A stretch of 36,578 nucleotides of DNA from Verrucomicrobiota bacterium (GTDB taxonomy: Bacteria; Verrucomicrobiota; Verrucomicrobiia; Opitutales; Opitutaceae): NCBI GenBank assembly GCA_963205455.1, contig CAUJJL010000003.1, positions 1 to 36,578 on the forward strand. Reading direction: 5' to 3'. A program made the translations under genes and the position numbers. This document shows positions 1 through 9,571 of the stretch, piece by piece. Every line of letters starts with the position of its first letter. Position 1 is the stretch's first letter. The notes under the pieces were generated by a model. That model ran no database searches. It saw only the letters and a program-made list of their open reading frames with translations, and was not told where the DNA came from.

Positions 1-1
1 C

Positions 2-1021
2 GTCTGCGCACCAGGCGGAGTGGGGTCCGCGGAACGGACCGCCTCAGAGGTGGCGCGTCTGCTCTCGATCCCGGCCAATTCCGTCCTTCCCTGCTCCACA
101 GGCATCATCGGCTGGAGTCTGCCTGTCGACGCCATGATCGCCGCATTGCCAGGGGCGGTTGATAGCCTCGCCGGCGGATCCGCTCTCCCTCTTGCGGAGG
201 GTATCGTGACAACCGATCTCTACCCGAAGGCACGCCGCGCCACTCTGGTGAACGGCGCCATTCTAGGGGTTGCCAAGGGCGCAGGCATGGTCGAACCCAA
301 CCTCGCGACCATGCTGGTCTACCTTCTCACGGATCTTGCGGTGCCGAGGGACACCCTCCGCGCGATTCTCGGGCGCGTGGTGGAGGACAGCTTCAATACG
401 ATCAGTGTGGACAGCGATACCAGCACTTCCGACACCGTTGTCCTGGTTTCGTCGGGCAGGGTGCCGTGCACCGATCTGGCTGCATTTGAATCCTCGCTGA
501 GGCAGGTGTGCTGCGACCTCGCCGAGGACGTCGTGAGAAACGGCGAGGGTGTACGCCACGTTATCCGGGTTAACATCACGGGTGCTCCCACCCGCCAGCT
601 CGCACTCCAGCTGGGGAAGGCAATTGTCAACGCACCGCTATTCAAGTGCGCGATTGCAGGCAATGATCCCAATGTGGGACGCCTGATCCAGGCAATTGGT
701 AAGTCGGTCGGCGCCCAACAGTCACCTGTCGATTTGTCCCGTCTCACCGCGAAAATCGGCGGTATCGAGATTTTCTCGGGAGGTGTTTTCCAATTGAATC
801 CGCAAAAGGAGTCATCCCTGGTTGCGCACCTCCGCCAGGCCGAACTTTACAAAAGCGCCCCGGACAAGGACGGCATCTTCACGCCTCCCGTGGACTATCC
901 AAGCCACGAGCGAGTCGTTGATATCGCCGTCGACCTGGCGCTCGGCAATGCAACGGCGACGGTTTACGGCGGTGATCTCACGCATGAGTACGTGAGCGAG
1001 AACGCCGACTACCGGAGCTGA
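2..1021 (+). CDS. argJ: Glutamate N-acetyltransferase / amino-acid N-acetyltransferase ArgJ (5' partial)
   Basis: ArgJ transfers acetyl from N-acetylornithine to glutamate in the cyclic arginine pathway. The reading frame is open to the left edge (from base 2, VCAPGGVGSAER...), so the first roughly 60-70 residues lie outside the window; the ATG at base 20 is internal. The visible part carries the STGIIGWSLP motif, the region around KGAGMVEPN followed by the self-cleavage site ATML, whose threonine becomes the N-terminal nucleophile of the beta chain, and the typical C-terminus ENADYRS. The precursor is expected to split into alpha and beta chains at that threonine. It converges on argC, with 42 bp between the stop codons, so the two arginine genes are adjacent but not co-transcribed. 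The family call is firm; whether it also accepts acetyl-CoA cannot be seen. Confidence 0.95.
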   Translation, partial: VCAPGGVGSAERTASEVARLLSIPANSVLPCSTGIIGWSLPVDAMIAALPGAVDSLAGGSALPLAEGIVTTDLYPKARRATLVNGAILGVAKGAGMVEPNLATMLVYLLTDLAVPRDTLRAILGRVVEDSFNTISVDSDTSTSDTVVLVSSGRVPCTDLAAFESSLRQVCCDLAEDVVRNGEGVRHVIRVNITGAPTRQLALQLGKAIVNAPLFKCAIAGNDPNVGRLIQAIGKSVGAQQSPVDLSRLTAKIGGIEIFSGGVFQLNPQKESSLVAHLRQAELYKSAPDKDGIFTPPVDYPSHERVVDIAVDLALGNATATVYGGDLTHEYVSENADYRS

Positions 1022-1063
1022 TCGGCACGCTTCCCCGCACGGCCTGCGGAAACTGGTGGCACT

Positions 1064-2089
1064 TCAGATCAGCCCGGCGGCCTCGGGAAATCCAAGCCAA
1101 AGGTTCATGATCTGAACCGCCTGTCCGCTTGCGCCTTTCACGAGATTGTCCTCCGCGGACGTGAGCACAAAGTTGCCCGTCCTTGGATCGTGCACGGCTG
1201 AGATGTCCACGCGGTTCGTGCCCACAACATGCGCGGTGTCGGGTGTCTCGCCCGATGCGAGTACCTGGACGAAGGGAGCTCCGCCATAGGTTTTTTTCCA
1301 CGACGCGTAAACTGACTCGATCGTGGCGCCAGGGGCCGCCGGAACGGTGATCGTGGTTGCGATTCCCCGCCTCATCGGCACCAGATGCGGATTGAACTGG
1401 ATGACAGCCGGGCCTCCGGTGTGGAGCGTGAGCTGCTCCTCGATTTCGGCCAAGTGGCGGTGCTTGACCAGACCGTAGGCCTTCGCGCTCTCTGCCCGTT
1501 CGACATAGAGGTAGGTCTCCTCGACCTTGCGCCCCGCACCACTCACGCCACTCAAGGAATTGGCGACGATGTGTCCGCGCGAAACCAGTCCATCGCGCAG
1601 CAACGGTATCAGCGGAATCAATACACTGGTCGGATAGCACCCGGGCGAGGCCGCCAGGCGGATCTCCTTTTTCCAGGACGGATTCGTGATTTCGGGGAGG
1701 ACAAAGCGCGCCTGCGGCAGGATCTCAGGTGCGTGGTGCTTGCCGTAGTAGCGCTCGTAGGTCGCAAGGTCCGCGATGCGGAAATCCGCGCTCAGGTCGA
1801 TGACCTTCTTGCCCGCAGGCACCAGCACCTTTGCAAAATCCGCGGCCGCTCCATGTGGAAGAGCCAGAAATACAAGGTCCAGATCGGAGGTCGCCAGGGC
1901 TCCTGCATTGGAATCGGTGAAGGTGAGCCCCTGATCCGCGCCTCTGAGCGAGGGGATCACCTGCTGCAGCGGTTTGCCGGCGTGGGTGCGCGACGTGACC
2001 GTCGTGAGGCGGACATGGGGATGCCCGAGCAGAAGCTTGACCAGAAGTTCACCGGAATATCCGGCCGCACCAACAACACCGACATTCAT
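1064..2089 (-). CDS. argC: N-acetyl-gamma-glutamyl-phosphate reductase ArgC
   Basis: ArgC makes N-acetylglutamate 5-semialdehyde from N-acetyl-glutamyl phosphate using NADPH, the third step of arginine synthesis, in the cytoplasm. The 341 residues are full length. The N-terminal Rossmann motif is GVVGAAGYSG (residues 4-13). The catalytic cysteine lies in SPGCYPTS (Cys151), and the FNPHLVPMRRGI segment is typical of the family. The ATG start directly precedes the Rossmann strand, leaving no room for another choice. It lies downstream of rplM-rpsI on the same strand but is separated from them by a strong terminator at 2151-2181, so it probably has its own promoter. It converges with argJ. Confidence 0.96.
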   Translation of the reverse strand: MNVGVVGAAGYSGELLVKLLLGHPHVRLTTVTSRTHAGKPLQQVIPSLRGADQGLTFTDSNAGALATSDLDLVFLALPHGAAADFAKVLVPAGKKVIDLSADFRIADLATYERYYGKHHAPEILPQARFVLPEITNPSWKKEIRLAASPGCYPTSVLIPLIPLLRDGLVSRGHIVANSLSGVSGAGRKVEETYLYVERAESAKAYGLVKHRHLAEIEEQLTLHTGGPAVIQFNPHLVPMRRGIATTITVPAAPGATIESVYASWKKTYGGAPFVQVLASGETPDTAHVVGTNRVDISAVHDPRTGNFVLTSAEDNLVKGASGQAVQIMNLWLGFPEAAGLI

Positions 2090-2150
2090 GGCAGAGAGAA
2101 ATCAGTAGGAATCCAAAAAACGCAAGAGCACCCCCATCGCTGAAGGACGC

Positions 2151-2181
2151 AAAAAAGGCCGCCTTGATGGGTAAGGCGGCC
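2151..2181 (-). terminator. Intrinsic terminator after rpsI
   Basis: A perfect 9-bp stem, GGCCGCCTT (2157-2165) and AAGGCGGCC (2173-2181), encloses a 7-nt loop. On the minus strand it is followed directly by six T (2151-2156). It lies 25 bp past the rpsI stop codon and separates the ribosomal operon from argC. Confidence 0.9.
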
Positions 2182-2206
2182 GATGCTGCAAAACGACTGA
2201 CGCTGA

Positions 2207-2608
2207 TCAACGCTTCGAGAACTGGAAGCGCTTGCGGGCACCGGGCTGGCCGGGCTTCTTGCGCTCCTTGCCTCGGGGATCGCGGGTGATGTGCCCGGCC
2301 TTCTTGAGGGCCGCGCGGTACTCCGGATTCATCTTCTGAAGGGCACGCGCGATGCCGTGGGCGGTTGCACCCGCCTGACCCGAGACACCGCCGCCAACGA
2401 CATTGACAGTCACGTCAATCTTGTCGCGCAGTTCAACGGTCAGGAGCGGCGCATAGGCCTGCTTCGAGAAATTTTCGTGGGTGAAATAACTGTCGAAATC
2501 GCGACCGTTAACAAGAAGCTTGCCGGAGCCTTCACTCAGACGAACGCGAGCGGTGGCGGTCTTGCGGCGACCGGTGGCGGAAATGACGTTGGTGGCGGTT
2601 GCGCTCAT
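2207..2608 (-). CDS. rpsI: 30S ribosomal protein S9
   Basis: S9 is a small-subunit protein whose basic C-terminal tail reaches the P-site tRNA. The 133 residues include the family start [14 protein letters not shown], the [20 protein letters not shown] block and the basic tail ending KRFQFSKR, where the terminal Lys-Arg is the tRNA-contacting end. The gene follows rplM with only 9 bp between them, the usual bacterial L13-S9 operon. The first roughly eight residues before ISATGRRK are a normal variable extension. Transcription ends at the hairpin 2151-2181. Confidence 0.98.
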   Translation of the reverse strand: MSATATNVISATGRRKTATARVRLSEGSGKLLVNGRDFDSYFTHENFSKQAYAPLLTVELRDKIDVTVNVVGGGVSGQAGATAHGIARALQKMNPEYRAALKKAGHITRDPRGKERKKPGQPGARKRFQFSKR

Positions 2609-2617
2609 AATTCAGGA

Positions 2618-3049
2618 TCAAACGGAAATCTTGGCGGGGTTCTGCGCTTCATGCGTGTGGTTCGGACCGGCAAACACGCGGAGCTTGGTCAGCATCTTGG
2701 CTGCAATGCGGTTCTTGGGGAGCATGCCCTTGACCGCGTGCTCGATCAGGAACTCGGGACGGCGCTCACGCTGCTGCGGAATCGAACGATAGCTCTCCCC
2801 GCCGACGAAGCCCGAGAAAAACATGTACTTGTTCTGCTCCTCTTTTTTGCCCGTGAGAACAACCTTCTCCGCATTGATGATCACAACGTAGTCGCCGGTA
2901 TCGACATTGGGCGTGTAGGAAGGCTTGTTGCGGCCGCGGATGATGTTTGCGGCCTTAACGGCGAGACGGCCAAGCACGACTCCCTCGGCATCGATCAGAT
3001 GCCATTTCGGCTGTGGCAGGGTCTCGTTTTTGGCGAGGAACGTTTTCAT
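2618..3049 (-). CDS. rplM: 50S ribosomal protein L13
   Basis: L13 is an early-assembly protein of the large subunit. I start it at the ATG at 3049 (MKTFLAKNETLP...), which matches the usual MKTF N-terminus; a TTG five codons upstream (3064) is in frame but less likely. The 143-residue product has the family blocks HLIDAEGVVLGRLA, GDYVVIINAEKVVLTGKK and the AVKGMLPKNR segment. It is the first gene of the rplM-rpsI operon. No convincing Shine-Dalgarno sequence is visible, as for many genes in this window. Confidence 0.97.
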   Translation of the reverse strand: MKTFLAKNETLPQPKWHLIDAEGVVLGRLAVKAANIIRGRNKPSYTPNVDTGDYVVIINAEKVVLTGKKEEQNKYMFFSGFVGGESYRSIPQQRERRPEFLIEHAVKGMLPKNRIAAKMLTKLRVFAGPNHTHEAQNPAKISV

Positions 3050-3111
3050 GAGAAAAGGGGCCAAGAGGTACGGTTGCAGGAAGCCATGTCAACTGCATTT
3101 CCCCGGACGAG

Positions 3112-3143
3112 AAAAAACCGACCCGCTCGCACGGGCCGGTTTT
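3112..3143 (-). terminator. Intrinsic terminator between the porin gene and rplM
   Basis: A 12-bp inverted repeat with one mismatch (3114-3125 AAAACCGACCCG against 3132-3143 CGGGCCGGTTTT) has a 6-nt loop. On the minus strand it ends in a run of six T (3112-3117). It lies 32 bp past the stop of the TorF-like gene, so it should end that transcript before rplM. The A-rich other flank gives it some bidirectional potential. Confidence 0.8.
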
Positions 3144-3174
3144 GTTCACAAAAACGCAACCAGGTGGATTCGGC

Positions 3175-3891
3175 TCAGAATCCGACGGTCAATCCCGCCG
3201 TGAACCACAAGTGATTGTCGTCAACTCCATCGAGGTCGTTGGCCGCATATTGGGCACCCAGGACCAGCGTCGCCTTTTGCGTCAATTTGAAGGGAAGATT
3301 CACGCCAACCCCCCAATAGAGGTAGTCATCACCAACCTCCGGCGAATCATGCCCCAGCGTCGCAGTGAAGTCCAGCGACGTACCATAGTCCTTCAGCGGA
3401 ATGCTGTACCCCACAGACCCCTGGAAAATGACTTCCTTCAGATCGACGTCATAGTAGGCGTAGACCCCCGGAGTAAAACCGGCAACGGTGCCCGTAATGC
3501 CGATATAGCCTTCGAGCGAATGTTTGACCGCAACCGATCTGTCGGCCTCGGGATAATAGTAAAACGTTCCACCGACATCGAGCTTCCAAATGTCATCGAG
3601 CGGAATCCCATAACCCGCATAGAAATCGATTTCGTTCTCCGACTTTTTCGAGAACGGCTGGTTCATCCAAACACCTGCGTATAGATTGTTGGACGTGATT
3701 TCGACAGAAGGCTGAATCGTATCCTTGGTCTTTCCGAGTCCGCGAAACACGTACTTGCTCGCGTACGGGAAATCGACGGTGACTGAATACGACAGCTTTT
3801 TCTCCTCCACGGGCGGTTGTGGTGTCTGCGCGCGAAGGAGGGTCGTCAAGCCGCCCGCCAAGGCAGCAAGGATGATGATGGTCTTTTTCAT
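3175..3891 (-). CDS. TorF-family putative outer-membrane porin
   Basis: This is a predicted small outer-membrane beta-barrel. From the ATG at 3891 the product is 238 residues with a clear signal peptide (MKKTIIILAALAGGLTTLLRA) and a cleavage site near AQTP. The mature part is a series of short amphipathic beta strands with alternating aromatics (YSVTVDFPYASKYVFRGLG, YAGVWMNQPF, FYAGYGIPL, GYIGITGTVAGF). It ends in phenylalanine (TVGF), the usual C-terminal sorting signal for barrel assembly. The 'ASKYVFRG' opening resembles the family annotated as TorF-like putative porins. An in-frame ATG ten codons upstream (3921) is possible, but the signal peptide favours the internal start. The substrate is unknown. 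It stands alone with its own terminator. Confidence 0.8.
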   Translation of the reverse strand: MKKTIIILAALAGGLTTLLRAQTPQPPVEEKKLSYSVTVDFPYASKYVFRGLGKTKDTIQPSVEITSNNLYAGVWMNQPFSKKSENEIDFYAGYGIPLDDIWKLDVGGTFYYYPEADRSVAVKHSLEGYIGITGTVAGFTPGVYAYYDVDLKEVIFQGSVGYSIPLKDYGTSLDFTATLGHDSPEVGDDYLYWGVGVNLPFKLTQKATLVLGAQYAANDLDGVDDNHLWFTAGLTVGF

Positions 3892-4068
3892 AATAGTGTT
3901 CTGTAGTTTCTTAGGAATCATCGGGTCAGGATGGTCGGTTGGCAGTCCATCTTGTCGGGTTGTAAAACGTGATGCGTCAAATAACTTGGCAAAGCAAACT
4001 GCAAACCGGTGACCTGCGATCCGGTTCGCAGTTCCTTCAGCAAGTCACGGGCCAAGTTCTCCCTTTTT

Positions 4069-4464
4069 ATGAAATTCTTTATTTGGGCCAGTGCCCTGTC
4101 AGGAAGTTCGGCCGTCATTCTCGGCGCCTTGGGCGCACATGCGCTGAAAGAGCGCCTGACCACCACGGGGCACCTCGATGCGTGGAAAACCGCCTCGCTC
4201 TACCATGTCGTTCACGCGGTCGCCCTTCTAGCCGTGCTCATTGCTGCGCGGCACGCCCATGCCTTGGGTGATGCAAAGGCGGTTCAGGCCTGGAAACGGG
4301 TAGCTATTGCGTGGCTCGCGGGAGTAATTTTTTTCTCGGGCTCGATCTACGCCCTCAGCCTCAACGGACCCTCATGGCTGGGGCCGGTAACCCCTCTGGG
4401 CGGAGTCATTTTGATCACGGGTTGGTTGATGATTGCCTGGACCCGCACACCAACAAAATCCTGA
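4069..4464 (+). CDS. DUF423 (YgdD-like) small membrane protein
   Basis: From the ATG at 4069 the product is 131 residues with about four hydrophobic helices. It carries the DUF423 hallmarks ILGALGAHALKE near the N-terminus, then ASLYHVVHAVALL, FFSGSIYAL and TPLGGVILITGWL. Members are inner-membrane proteins without an established biochemical role. An in-frame ATG 20 codons upstream (4009) would add a polar stretch not typical of the family, so I reject it. The stop is 7 bp before the start of the tRNA nucleotidyltransferase gene, so the two are probably co-transcribed and translationally linked. Confidence 0.85.
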   Translation: MKFFIWASALSGSSAVILGALGAHALKERLTTTGHLDAWKTASLYHVVHAVALLAVLIAARHAHALGDAKAVQAWKRVAIAWLAGVIFFSGSIYALSLNGPSWLGPVTPLGGVILITGWLMIAWTRTPTKS

Positions 4465-4471
4465 ACGCCTC

Positions 4472-5878
4472 ATGAGACTGCCCGAGGACCTGCAAAGCAT
4501 CTTGCGGGCGGTGCGCGCCGTCGGAAGACCACGCTTGGTCGGAGGGTGCGTGCGAGACTGGTTGCTGGCGCTCGACCCGAAGGACTTTGATGTCGAGGTA
4601 GGCGGCGTCAGCTTCGAGGAACTGCACCGGGTCCTCAGTCCATTCGGATCGACCGACGTCGTGGGCCGCAGCTTCGGCGTGATCAAGCTTCGAACACCGA
4701 CGGGACACGAATACGATTTCAGCCTGCCTAGGCGTGAGTCAAAGACCGGCGCCGGACACCGCGGTTTTGCTGTCCAGCCAGACCCGGGATTGAGCGATGC
4801 CGATGCCGCCGCACGGCGTGACTTCACCCTGAACGCCATCGCCTGGGATCCTTTTGCTGAGACACTGATCGATCCCTTGGGAGGCGAAGCCGACCTGAGG
4901 GCGGGGCGGCTCCGACATGCAAGCGCCGCCTTCGTCGAAGATCCGCTTCGTGTACTTCGCGCCATGCAACTGGCCGCCCGTTTTGAATTCACGCTCGCGC
5001 CCGAAACCGTCGCTCTGTGCAGATCCATCGTTTCGAGCTACCCGGAATTGCCCGTCGAGCGGGTCTGGGGGGAATGGGAAAAGTGGGCAGCCCAATCCAA
5101 GAAACCCTCGCTCGGTCTGAACGTGCTGGCCGAGACCGGCTGGATCGTCCACTTTCCGGAGATTGCAGCTCTCCAAGGCTGTCCACAGGAGCCCGAGTGG
5201 CATCCGGAGGGCGATGTCTTTGTCCACACACAGCATTGCTGCGACGCTCTCTGTCGAATGCCACCCTGGCAGGAATCGAGCCGTGAACGGCGCCGCATCC
5301 TTCTTTTCGCCGTTCTGGCACACGACTTCGGAAAACCGTCAACAACCGCGCAGGTCATCAAGCGCGACATCTTGCGCTGGACAAGCCCAGGGCACGAAGC
5401 CGCAGGCGAGCCGTTCGCGATTTCCTTCCTCCAGCGCATCGGCGCACCGCAGGCGATCATCGACCCCGTCGTACCGCTGGTGGTGAATCATCTCGTTCAC
5501 CATCGTGGGCCGAAGAGTGAGTTCGGCGACACCCAGGTCAGGCGCCTGGCGCAACGCATCGCACCCGCCACCATCGACGACCTCGCCCTGGTCATGCTCG
5601 CCGATTCTTTCGGTCGACCGCCCCTCTACTCTCCCGAAACGATCAACCTGATCGAAAAGCTGAAAGCCAAGTCGCGCGCCCTCGCAATCGCATCACAGGC
5701 GCCAAGGCCGATCCTGCTCGGTCGTCACCTGATCGAACTGGGCGAAAAACCCGGCCCCGCATTCAAGCCCATCCTCGACGCGGCGTTCGAGGCCCAGTTG
5801 GATGGCGTATTCACTCATGAAGCGGGCGCCATGGCCTGGGCCAGAAACCATTTGCGACGAAGCCCATCCATGAATTAG
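4472..5878 (+). CDS. cca: tRNA nucleotidyltransferase (CCA-adding type) with HD domain
   Basis: This is a class II nucleotidyltransferase that builds or repairs the 3' CCA of tRNA. The 468 residues start with the head domain: [11 protein letters not shown] (22-32) and the metal-binding pair DFD (Asp38, Asp40), then [12 protein letters not shown] (115-126), which helps nucleotide choice. The neck follows ([18 protein letters not shown]). The C-terminal half is an HD hydrolase domain with [10 protein letters not shown] and AHDFGKP (His284-Asp285), as in E. coli Cca, where the HD domain is a phosphohydrolase. I start at 4472; an upstream in-frame ATG (4433) lies inside the DUF423 gene. The tRNA-Leu gene here encodes its own CCA, so repair may be its main duty. 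A poly(A) polymerase of the same superfamily is the alternative. Confidence 0.88.
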   Translation: MRLPEDLQSILRAVRAVGRPRLVGGCVRDWLLALDPKDFDVEVGGVSFEELHRVLSPFGSTDVVGRSFGVIKLRTPTGHEYDFSLPRRESKTGAGHRGFAVQPDPGLSDADAAARRDFTLNAIAWDPFAETLIDPLGGEADLRAGRLRHASAAFVEDPLRVLRAMQLAARFEFTLAPETVALCRSIVSSYPELPVERVWGEWEKWAAQSKKPSLGLNVLAETGWIVHFPEIAALQGCPQEPEWHPEGDVFVHTQHCCDALCRMPPWQESSRERRRILLFAVLAHDFGKPSTTAQVIKRDILRWTSPGHEAAGEPFAISFLQRIGAPQAIIDPVVPLVVNHLVHHRGPKSEFGDTQVRRLAQRIAPATIDDLALVMLADSFGRPPLYSPETINLIEKLKAKSRALAIASQAPRPILLGRHLIELGEKPGPAFKPILDAAFEAQLDGVFTHEAGAMAWARNHLRRSPSMN

Positions 5879-5921
5879 TTTCCTCTCAGAACGGTTTCCA
5901 ATCCAGACCACTTCAAACGCC

Positions 5922-6869
5922 ATGTCCAATCAGCTCGAACAACTCAAAAAGGTAACCACGGTCGTCGCCGATACAGGAGATTTCGGCGCCATCAAACGCT
6001 TCGCTCCCCAGGATGCGACAACCAATCCCTCGCTCATCCTGAAGGCGGCGGGCATGCCCGAGTACAGTCACTTGGTGGACAAGGCCATCAAGGACTCACC
6101 CTCCGGCGCCAGCCTTGGCACGCTGATCGACCGGTTGCTCGTGCTTTTCGGATTGGAGATTCTCAAGATCGTGCCTGGGCGCGTGTCGACCGAAGTTGAC
6201 GCGCGGCTTTCCTTCGACCGCGACGGTTCGATCGAGAAGGCCCGCGAAATCATCGCCTTCTACAAGGCCGCGGGAATCGCGCGCGAACGCGTCCTAATCA
6301 AGGTTGCCTCCACCTGGGAAGGGATCAAGGCGGCTGAGATTCTTCAAAAGGAAGGCATCCGCTGCAACATGACCTTGCTCTTTTGTTTCGCCCAGGCGGT
6401 GGCGAGCGCGGAGGCAAAGGTTCAACTCATTTCGCCGTTCGTCGGTCGGATCTTCGACTGGTACAAAAAGAGCACGGGCAAGGACTACGCGCCGACTGAC
6501 GATCCAGGTGTGCACTCCGTCGCCACCATCTACTCGTATTACAAGAAATTCGGCTACAAGACCGAAGTGATGGGCGCATCCTTCCGCAGCAAGGGTCAGA
6601 TCCTGGAACTCGCCGGCTGCGACCTGCTCACCATCGCACCCTCGCTGATGGCCGAGCTCGAAGCGAGTTCAGATCCCGTTCCGCATAAACTCTCGGTGAC
6701 AAACGCCGCCAAGGATCCGCAACCCCGGGTCTCCTTCGACGAAAAGGCCTTCCGATTCGCGCTCAACGAGGATGCCATGGCCACGGAAAAAACCGCGGAA
6801 GGCATCCGGGTTTTCTCAGCCGACATCCGCAAACTCGAGCACCTGCTCACTCAAAAGCGCGGCGGGTGA
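5922..6869 (+). CDS. tal: Transaldolase
   Basis: Transaldolase moves a dihydroxyacetone unit between sugar phosphates in the non-oxidative pentose phosphate pathway. The 315 residues match the long TalB type throughout: VVADTGD (Asp17), [12 protein letters not shown] (29-40), the Schiff-base lysine in [11 protein letters not shown] (Lys127), and [12 protein letters not shown]. The start [20 protein letters not shown] aligns with E. coli TalB. It stands 43 bp after the tRNA nucleotidyltransferase and ends just before a strong terminator (6910-6935). Confidence 0.97.
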   Translation: MSNQLEQLKKVTTVVADTGDFGAIKRFAPQDATTNPSLILKAAGMPEYSHLVDKAIKDSPSGASLGTLIDRLLVLFGLEILKIVPGRVSTEVDARLSFDRDGSIEKAREIIAFYKAAGIARERVLIKVASTWEGIKAAEILQKEGIRCNMTLLFCFAQAVASAEAKVQLISPFVGRIFDWYKKSTGKDYAPTDDPGVHSVATIYSYYKKFGYKTEVMGASFRSKGQILELAGCDLLTIAPSLMAELEASSDPVPHKLSVTNAAKDPQPRVSFDEKAFRFALNEDAMATEKTAEGIRVFSADIRKLEHLLTQKRGG

Positions 6870-6909
6870 CGAGAGGCCGGTCGCGAAAACGCGTCGCGTC
6901 GGAATTCCC

Positions 6910-6935
6910 GGGCGGCCCCGCGCCGCCCCTTTTTT
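6910..6935 (+). terminator. Intrinsic terminator after transaldolase
   Basis: A perfect 7-bp GC stem, GGGCGGC (6910-6916) and GCCGCCC (6922-6928), with a 5-nt loop is followed by C and six T (6930-6935). It lies 40 bp past the tal stop. The T run overlaps the last codon of the convergent MOSC gene. Confidence 0.9.
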
Positions 6936-7437
6936 ACGCCGGATTCAATTGCGCATCCGAGACACGAAACGCGTGCACCCCCAACTTCAGCACACCGTCG
7001 CAGAGTATGCGTGCCCGAAGTCCGCCGCGGCCCTTGAGCCATTGCTCCGCACCCGGACACGCAGCCTGATCCATCCAATAGCAGGGCGCCGATTCACACA
7101 TGCCTTCGAATTCAAGCGCGCCCACGAAGAAGCGGGCACCCACATGCGCCATGAGATCGAGCCCCTCAAGCAGCACATTGCGCCGGAAGGCTCCAGCGGG
7201 AAGATCCGGGAGCGAGAAGTGACGCTTCATCTCCTCATACACACGATGGTCGAAAAACGTGATCTGCCCCCGGTAGTCGGGCTTGTAGTCAAAGAAGCGA
7301 TCACCCTCGATGCCGCGCCCCGCGCGACACATCACCTCGGCAACCTCCCGGGTTGGATTCAATCCAGCCGGCTGACCGTGGTGTCCAAAAAAATTGTGCC
7401 CGGGGGAAATGAACAGATGGCGGACGACGACCTGCAT
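6934..7437 (-). CDS. MOSC-domain protein
   Basis: This is a 167-residue stand-alone MOSC domain, the fold shared by molybdenum-cofactor sulfurase C-termini and the YiiM family. Supporting motifs are GIEGDRFFDYKPDYRGQITFFD, then GMCESAPCYWMDQAACPGA with the conserved cysteine region, and GRGGLRARILCDGVLKLG. Such proteins are thought to handle sulfur or molybdenum cofactors; the substrate is unknown. The ATG at 7437 is the only start that fits; the frame is open far upstream, but that part overlaps the divergent GH20 gene and is low-complexity. A GGAGG lies just one base before the ATG, too close to act as a normal ribosome site. Divergent from the GH20-like gene, with 128 bp between starts. 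Confidence 0.85.
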   Translation of the reverse strand: MQVVVRHLFISPGHNFFGHHGQPAGLNPTREVAEVMCRAGRGIEGDRFFDYKPDYRGQITFFDHRVYEEMKRHFSLPDLPAGAFRRNVLLEGLDLMAHVGARFFVGALEFEGMCESAPCYWMDQAACPGAEQWLKGRGGLRARILCDGVLKLGVHAFRVSDAQLNPA

Positions 7438-7565
7438 GCCTCCAACCAGATCCCTAAGGACAACAATGGCAAAATAGATTTTCCGCCATTGATCGCATCC
7501 AGCCAGGAGCGATCGTCCCGTGTGTGCCGGTTCGAAGGATCCATTTCCGAAGTCCGGTACTTCCG

Positions 7566-9500
7566 ATGATTCGTGCCTTTCAATGGGACCTGGCGCGGCA
7601 GGTCGAGCGTCTTGACTGGCTGCTCGCACAGCTTCCCCGCTACGCCGACTGGGGCTACCAGGAACTCTACCTGCATCTCGAGGACGCCGTGGAGTACCCA
7701 TCCCTGCCCTCCGTCGCCCGCGGCGATGCCTACCGACATCGCGACCTCGCAGTCCTCGTCGAGCGCGCGGATCGCCTCGGCATCAAGGTTGTTCCAATCG
7801 TCAATCTGCTGGGTCACACGCAGTACCTCATTAAAACGCCCGAACTCCGCCACCTCAACGAACTGTGTCACCCGGACGGCACACCCCTGGAACGCGGCCA
7901 AATTTGCCCCGTGCTGTCGCAAACCCTTGAGATCGCCGAAAAGCTTTTCAACGATGTGCGCGCCTTCTGCAGCGCCGGAAAAATTCACGTCGGCCTCGAC
8001 GAGTCGTTTCATCTCGGGCGCCACCCCAAGAGCCGTGAAGAAGTCTCCGCCATCGGACTCGCCGCCCATTTTGCACGCTACGCCTCGCGTCTGCATGAGC
8101 GGATCTCCGGGCGCGGATTGAAGATGGGCATGTGGGCCGACATGCTTGTACTCCTCCCGGAAGCCATCCCGCTCCTGCCGCGAGGCATCACCGCGTACGA
8201 CTGGTACTACTACCCGTTCCAATCCCGGCCGCGCATGGAGCTGTACAACTTTCGCGAATACGATCTGGCGCCCGCACTCCGCGCCCGTGGCATCGATTAC
8301 TGGGGATGTCCGATGAACGGAGCATTCCGTTTTGAACCACTGCCTCTATTTTCCGACCGACTCGGCAATCTGCGCTCCTGGTGGAAGCGCTGTCACCAGG
8401 TTGGTGCCGCAGGATTCCTCGTCACCTCATGGGAGGCCTATCGCCTGGCCATCGAAACCACCACGGTGATCGACGCCGCCGCGAGCACGCTCTGGCGGGA
8501 GCCTTCAATCGACGATGACATCGGAATGCTCGCCCACGGATTCACATGTCTGTATCCGCAGGCCACCGTCCGCGAGGTGCGACGCTGGGCGCGCGGCGCA
8601 TTGGCCTGTGACGCCCATGCCTTCTGCGGATATGCGCGCTGGGAACTCAATGATCGCTGGGACGGCATCAGCACAAGAACGCGTTTCGCAAGGACGTCGG
8701 CCGAGCTCCGGTTTTTTGACCGCACCCAAAAGCAGAATCTCCCTGCACCCTTTGACAGCAGTCTCACTTTTCGCCGCTACCTCGCCCAGCGCGATCACCT
8801 CGTGCAGGAAGCCGCACGGGGCGTCTGGCGACTTCGCCGCCTGTTGGAGAAGGCGGGTCAAACGGAGTTTGCCGCGGAGCTCCAGCGTCTCCACGAGGTG
8901 GCCACGGCGTTTCGAACAGCAATCAAGGAAGGGCAGGCCGCAGCGAAGGCCCTGTGGAATCGTTCACGCAACAAACGTTCGCGCGGGCAAAATCTGCAGA
9001 TCCTCGAAGCCGATCAGCATCGCCTGAGATCCTGGATCGCGTGGCTGAAACGGGTGCAAAAGGACCATCTGCACGTGAAGGGCGCCAGCCCTGTCACCGG
9101 AGCCTGGCAACTTCAGTTCTCCGTCCACAGCTTCGCGCCCGCCCTGCAGAAGGTCGTTGTCGAGCAGCAATCCGTCAACGGCGACTGGCAGCCGACCGGT
9201 GCACGCTTCACCATCGAATTTCGTGCGGAGGCAGCCCGTCCACACTCCCGGATAAAGCGGGAAATGGCCGTGCCCGTCACCAACCCAACCGCGACCTTCC
9301 GCATCGCGGTCCGCGGACTGGGACAAGTCGCGATTTCAAGCGTGGAGCTGACCAACGGCGTGGTGACCCTCACCCCTGCGAAAGAGGCGCGATCCACAAA
9401 GAAGATCCTCGGCCAACCCGCCCCCCAGCAGGGTCTCCCCGAGATCGACTGGTCCACCAACACGGACGAGTGGGTGATTCAGTTCGAAATCAAGCCGTGA
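7566..9500 (+). CDS. GH20-like beta-N-acetylhexosaminidase
   Basis: A 644-residue glycoside hydrolase with a TIM-barrel related to family 20. The motif HVGLDESFHLG (141-151) matches the family 'HxGxDE' element, with Asp145-Glu146 as the likely substrate-assisting and acid/base pair. Other barrel strands are visible (YQELYLHLEDAVEYP, GIKVVPIVNLLGHTQYL, MGMWADMLV, GITAYDWYYYP, GFLVTSWEAYRLAIET). About 250 residues of mostly helical, basic sequence follow, then a beta-rich C-terminal part. No signal peptide is seen from the ATG at 7566, so it may act in the cytoplasm on imported amino sugars; an N-acetylglucosamine-kinase-like gene lies 15 kb away. An in-frame ATG 14 codons upstream does not add a signal. 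The exact substrate is unknown. Confidence 0.75.
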   Translation: MIRAFQWDLARQVERLDWLLAQLPRYADWGYQELYLHLEDAVEYPSLPSVARGDAYRHRDLAVLVERADRLGIKVVPIVNLLGHTQYLIKTPELRHLNELCHPDGTPLERGQICPVLSQTLEIAEKLFNDVRAFCSAGKIHVGLDESFHLGRHPKSREEVSAIGLAAHFARYASRLHERISGRGLKMGMWADMLVLLPEAIPLLPRGITAYDWYYYPFQSRPRMELYNFREYDLAPALRARGIDYWGCPMNGAFRFEPLPLFSDRLGNLRSWWKRCHQVGAAGFLVTSWEAYRLAIETTTVIDAAASTLWREPSIDDDIGMLAHGFTCLYPQATVREVRRWARGALACDAHAFCGYARWELNDRWDGISTRTRFARTSAELRFFDRTQKQNLPAPFDSSLTFRRYLAQRDHLVQEAARGVWRLRRLLEKAGQTEFAAELQRLHEVATAFRTAIKEGQAAAKALWNRSRNKRSRGQNLQILEADQHRLRSWIAWLKRVQKDHLHVKGASPVTGAWQLQFSVHSFAPALQKVVVEQQSVNGDWQPTGARFTIEFRAEAARPHSRIKREMAVPVTNPTATFRIAVRGLGQVAISSVELTNGVVTLTPAKEARSTKKILGQPAPQQGLPEIDWSTNTDEWVIQFEIKP

Positions 9501-9571
9501 CACGCCGCGTCGATCAGTGCTGAGGTTTGCACGATGAATCTGCGGATACGATGCCCATCAACCATCCAACA

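Noticed and set aside
1035..1049. Small hairpin CCGCA/TGCGG between argJ and argC
   Set aside because: Five pairs without a T run; not enough to name a terminator.
6772..7569. 265-codon open frame antisense to the MOSC gene
   Set aside because: It overlaps the end of tal and a terminator, and the MOSC motifs lie on the other strand.
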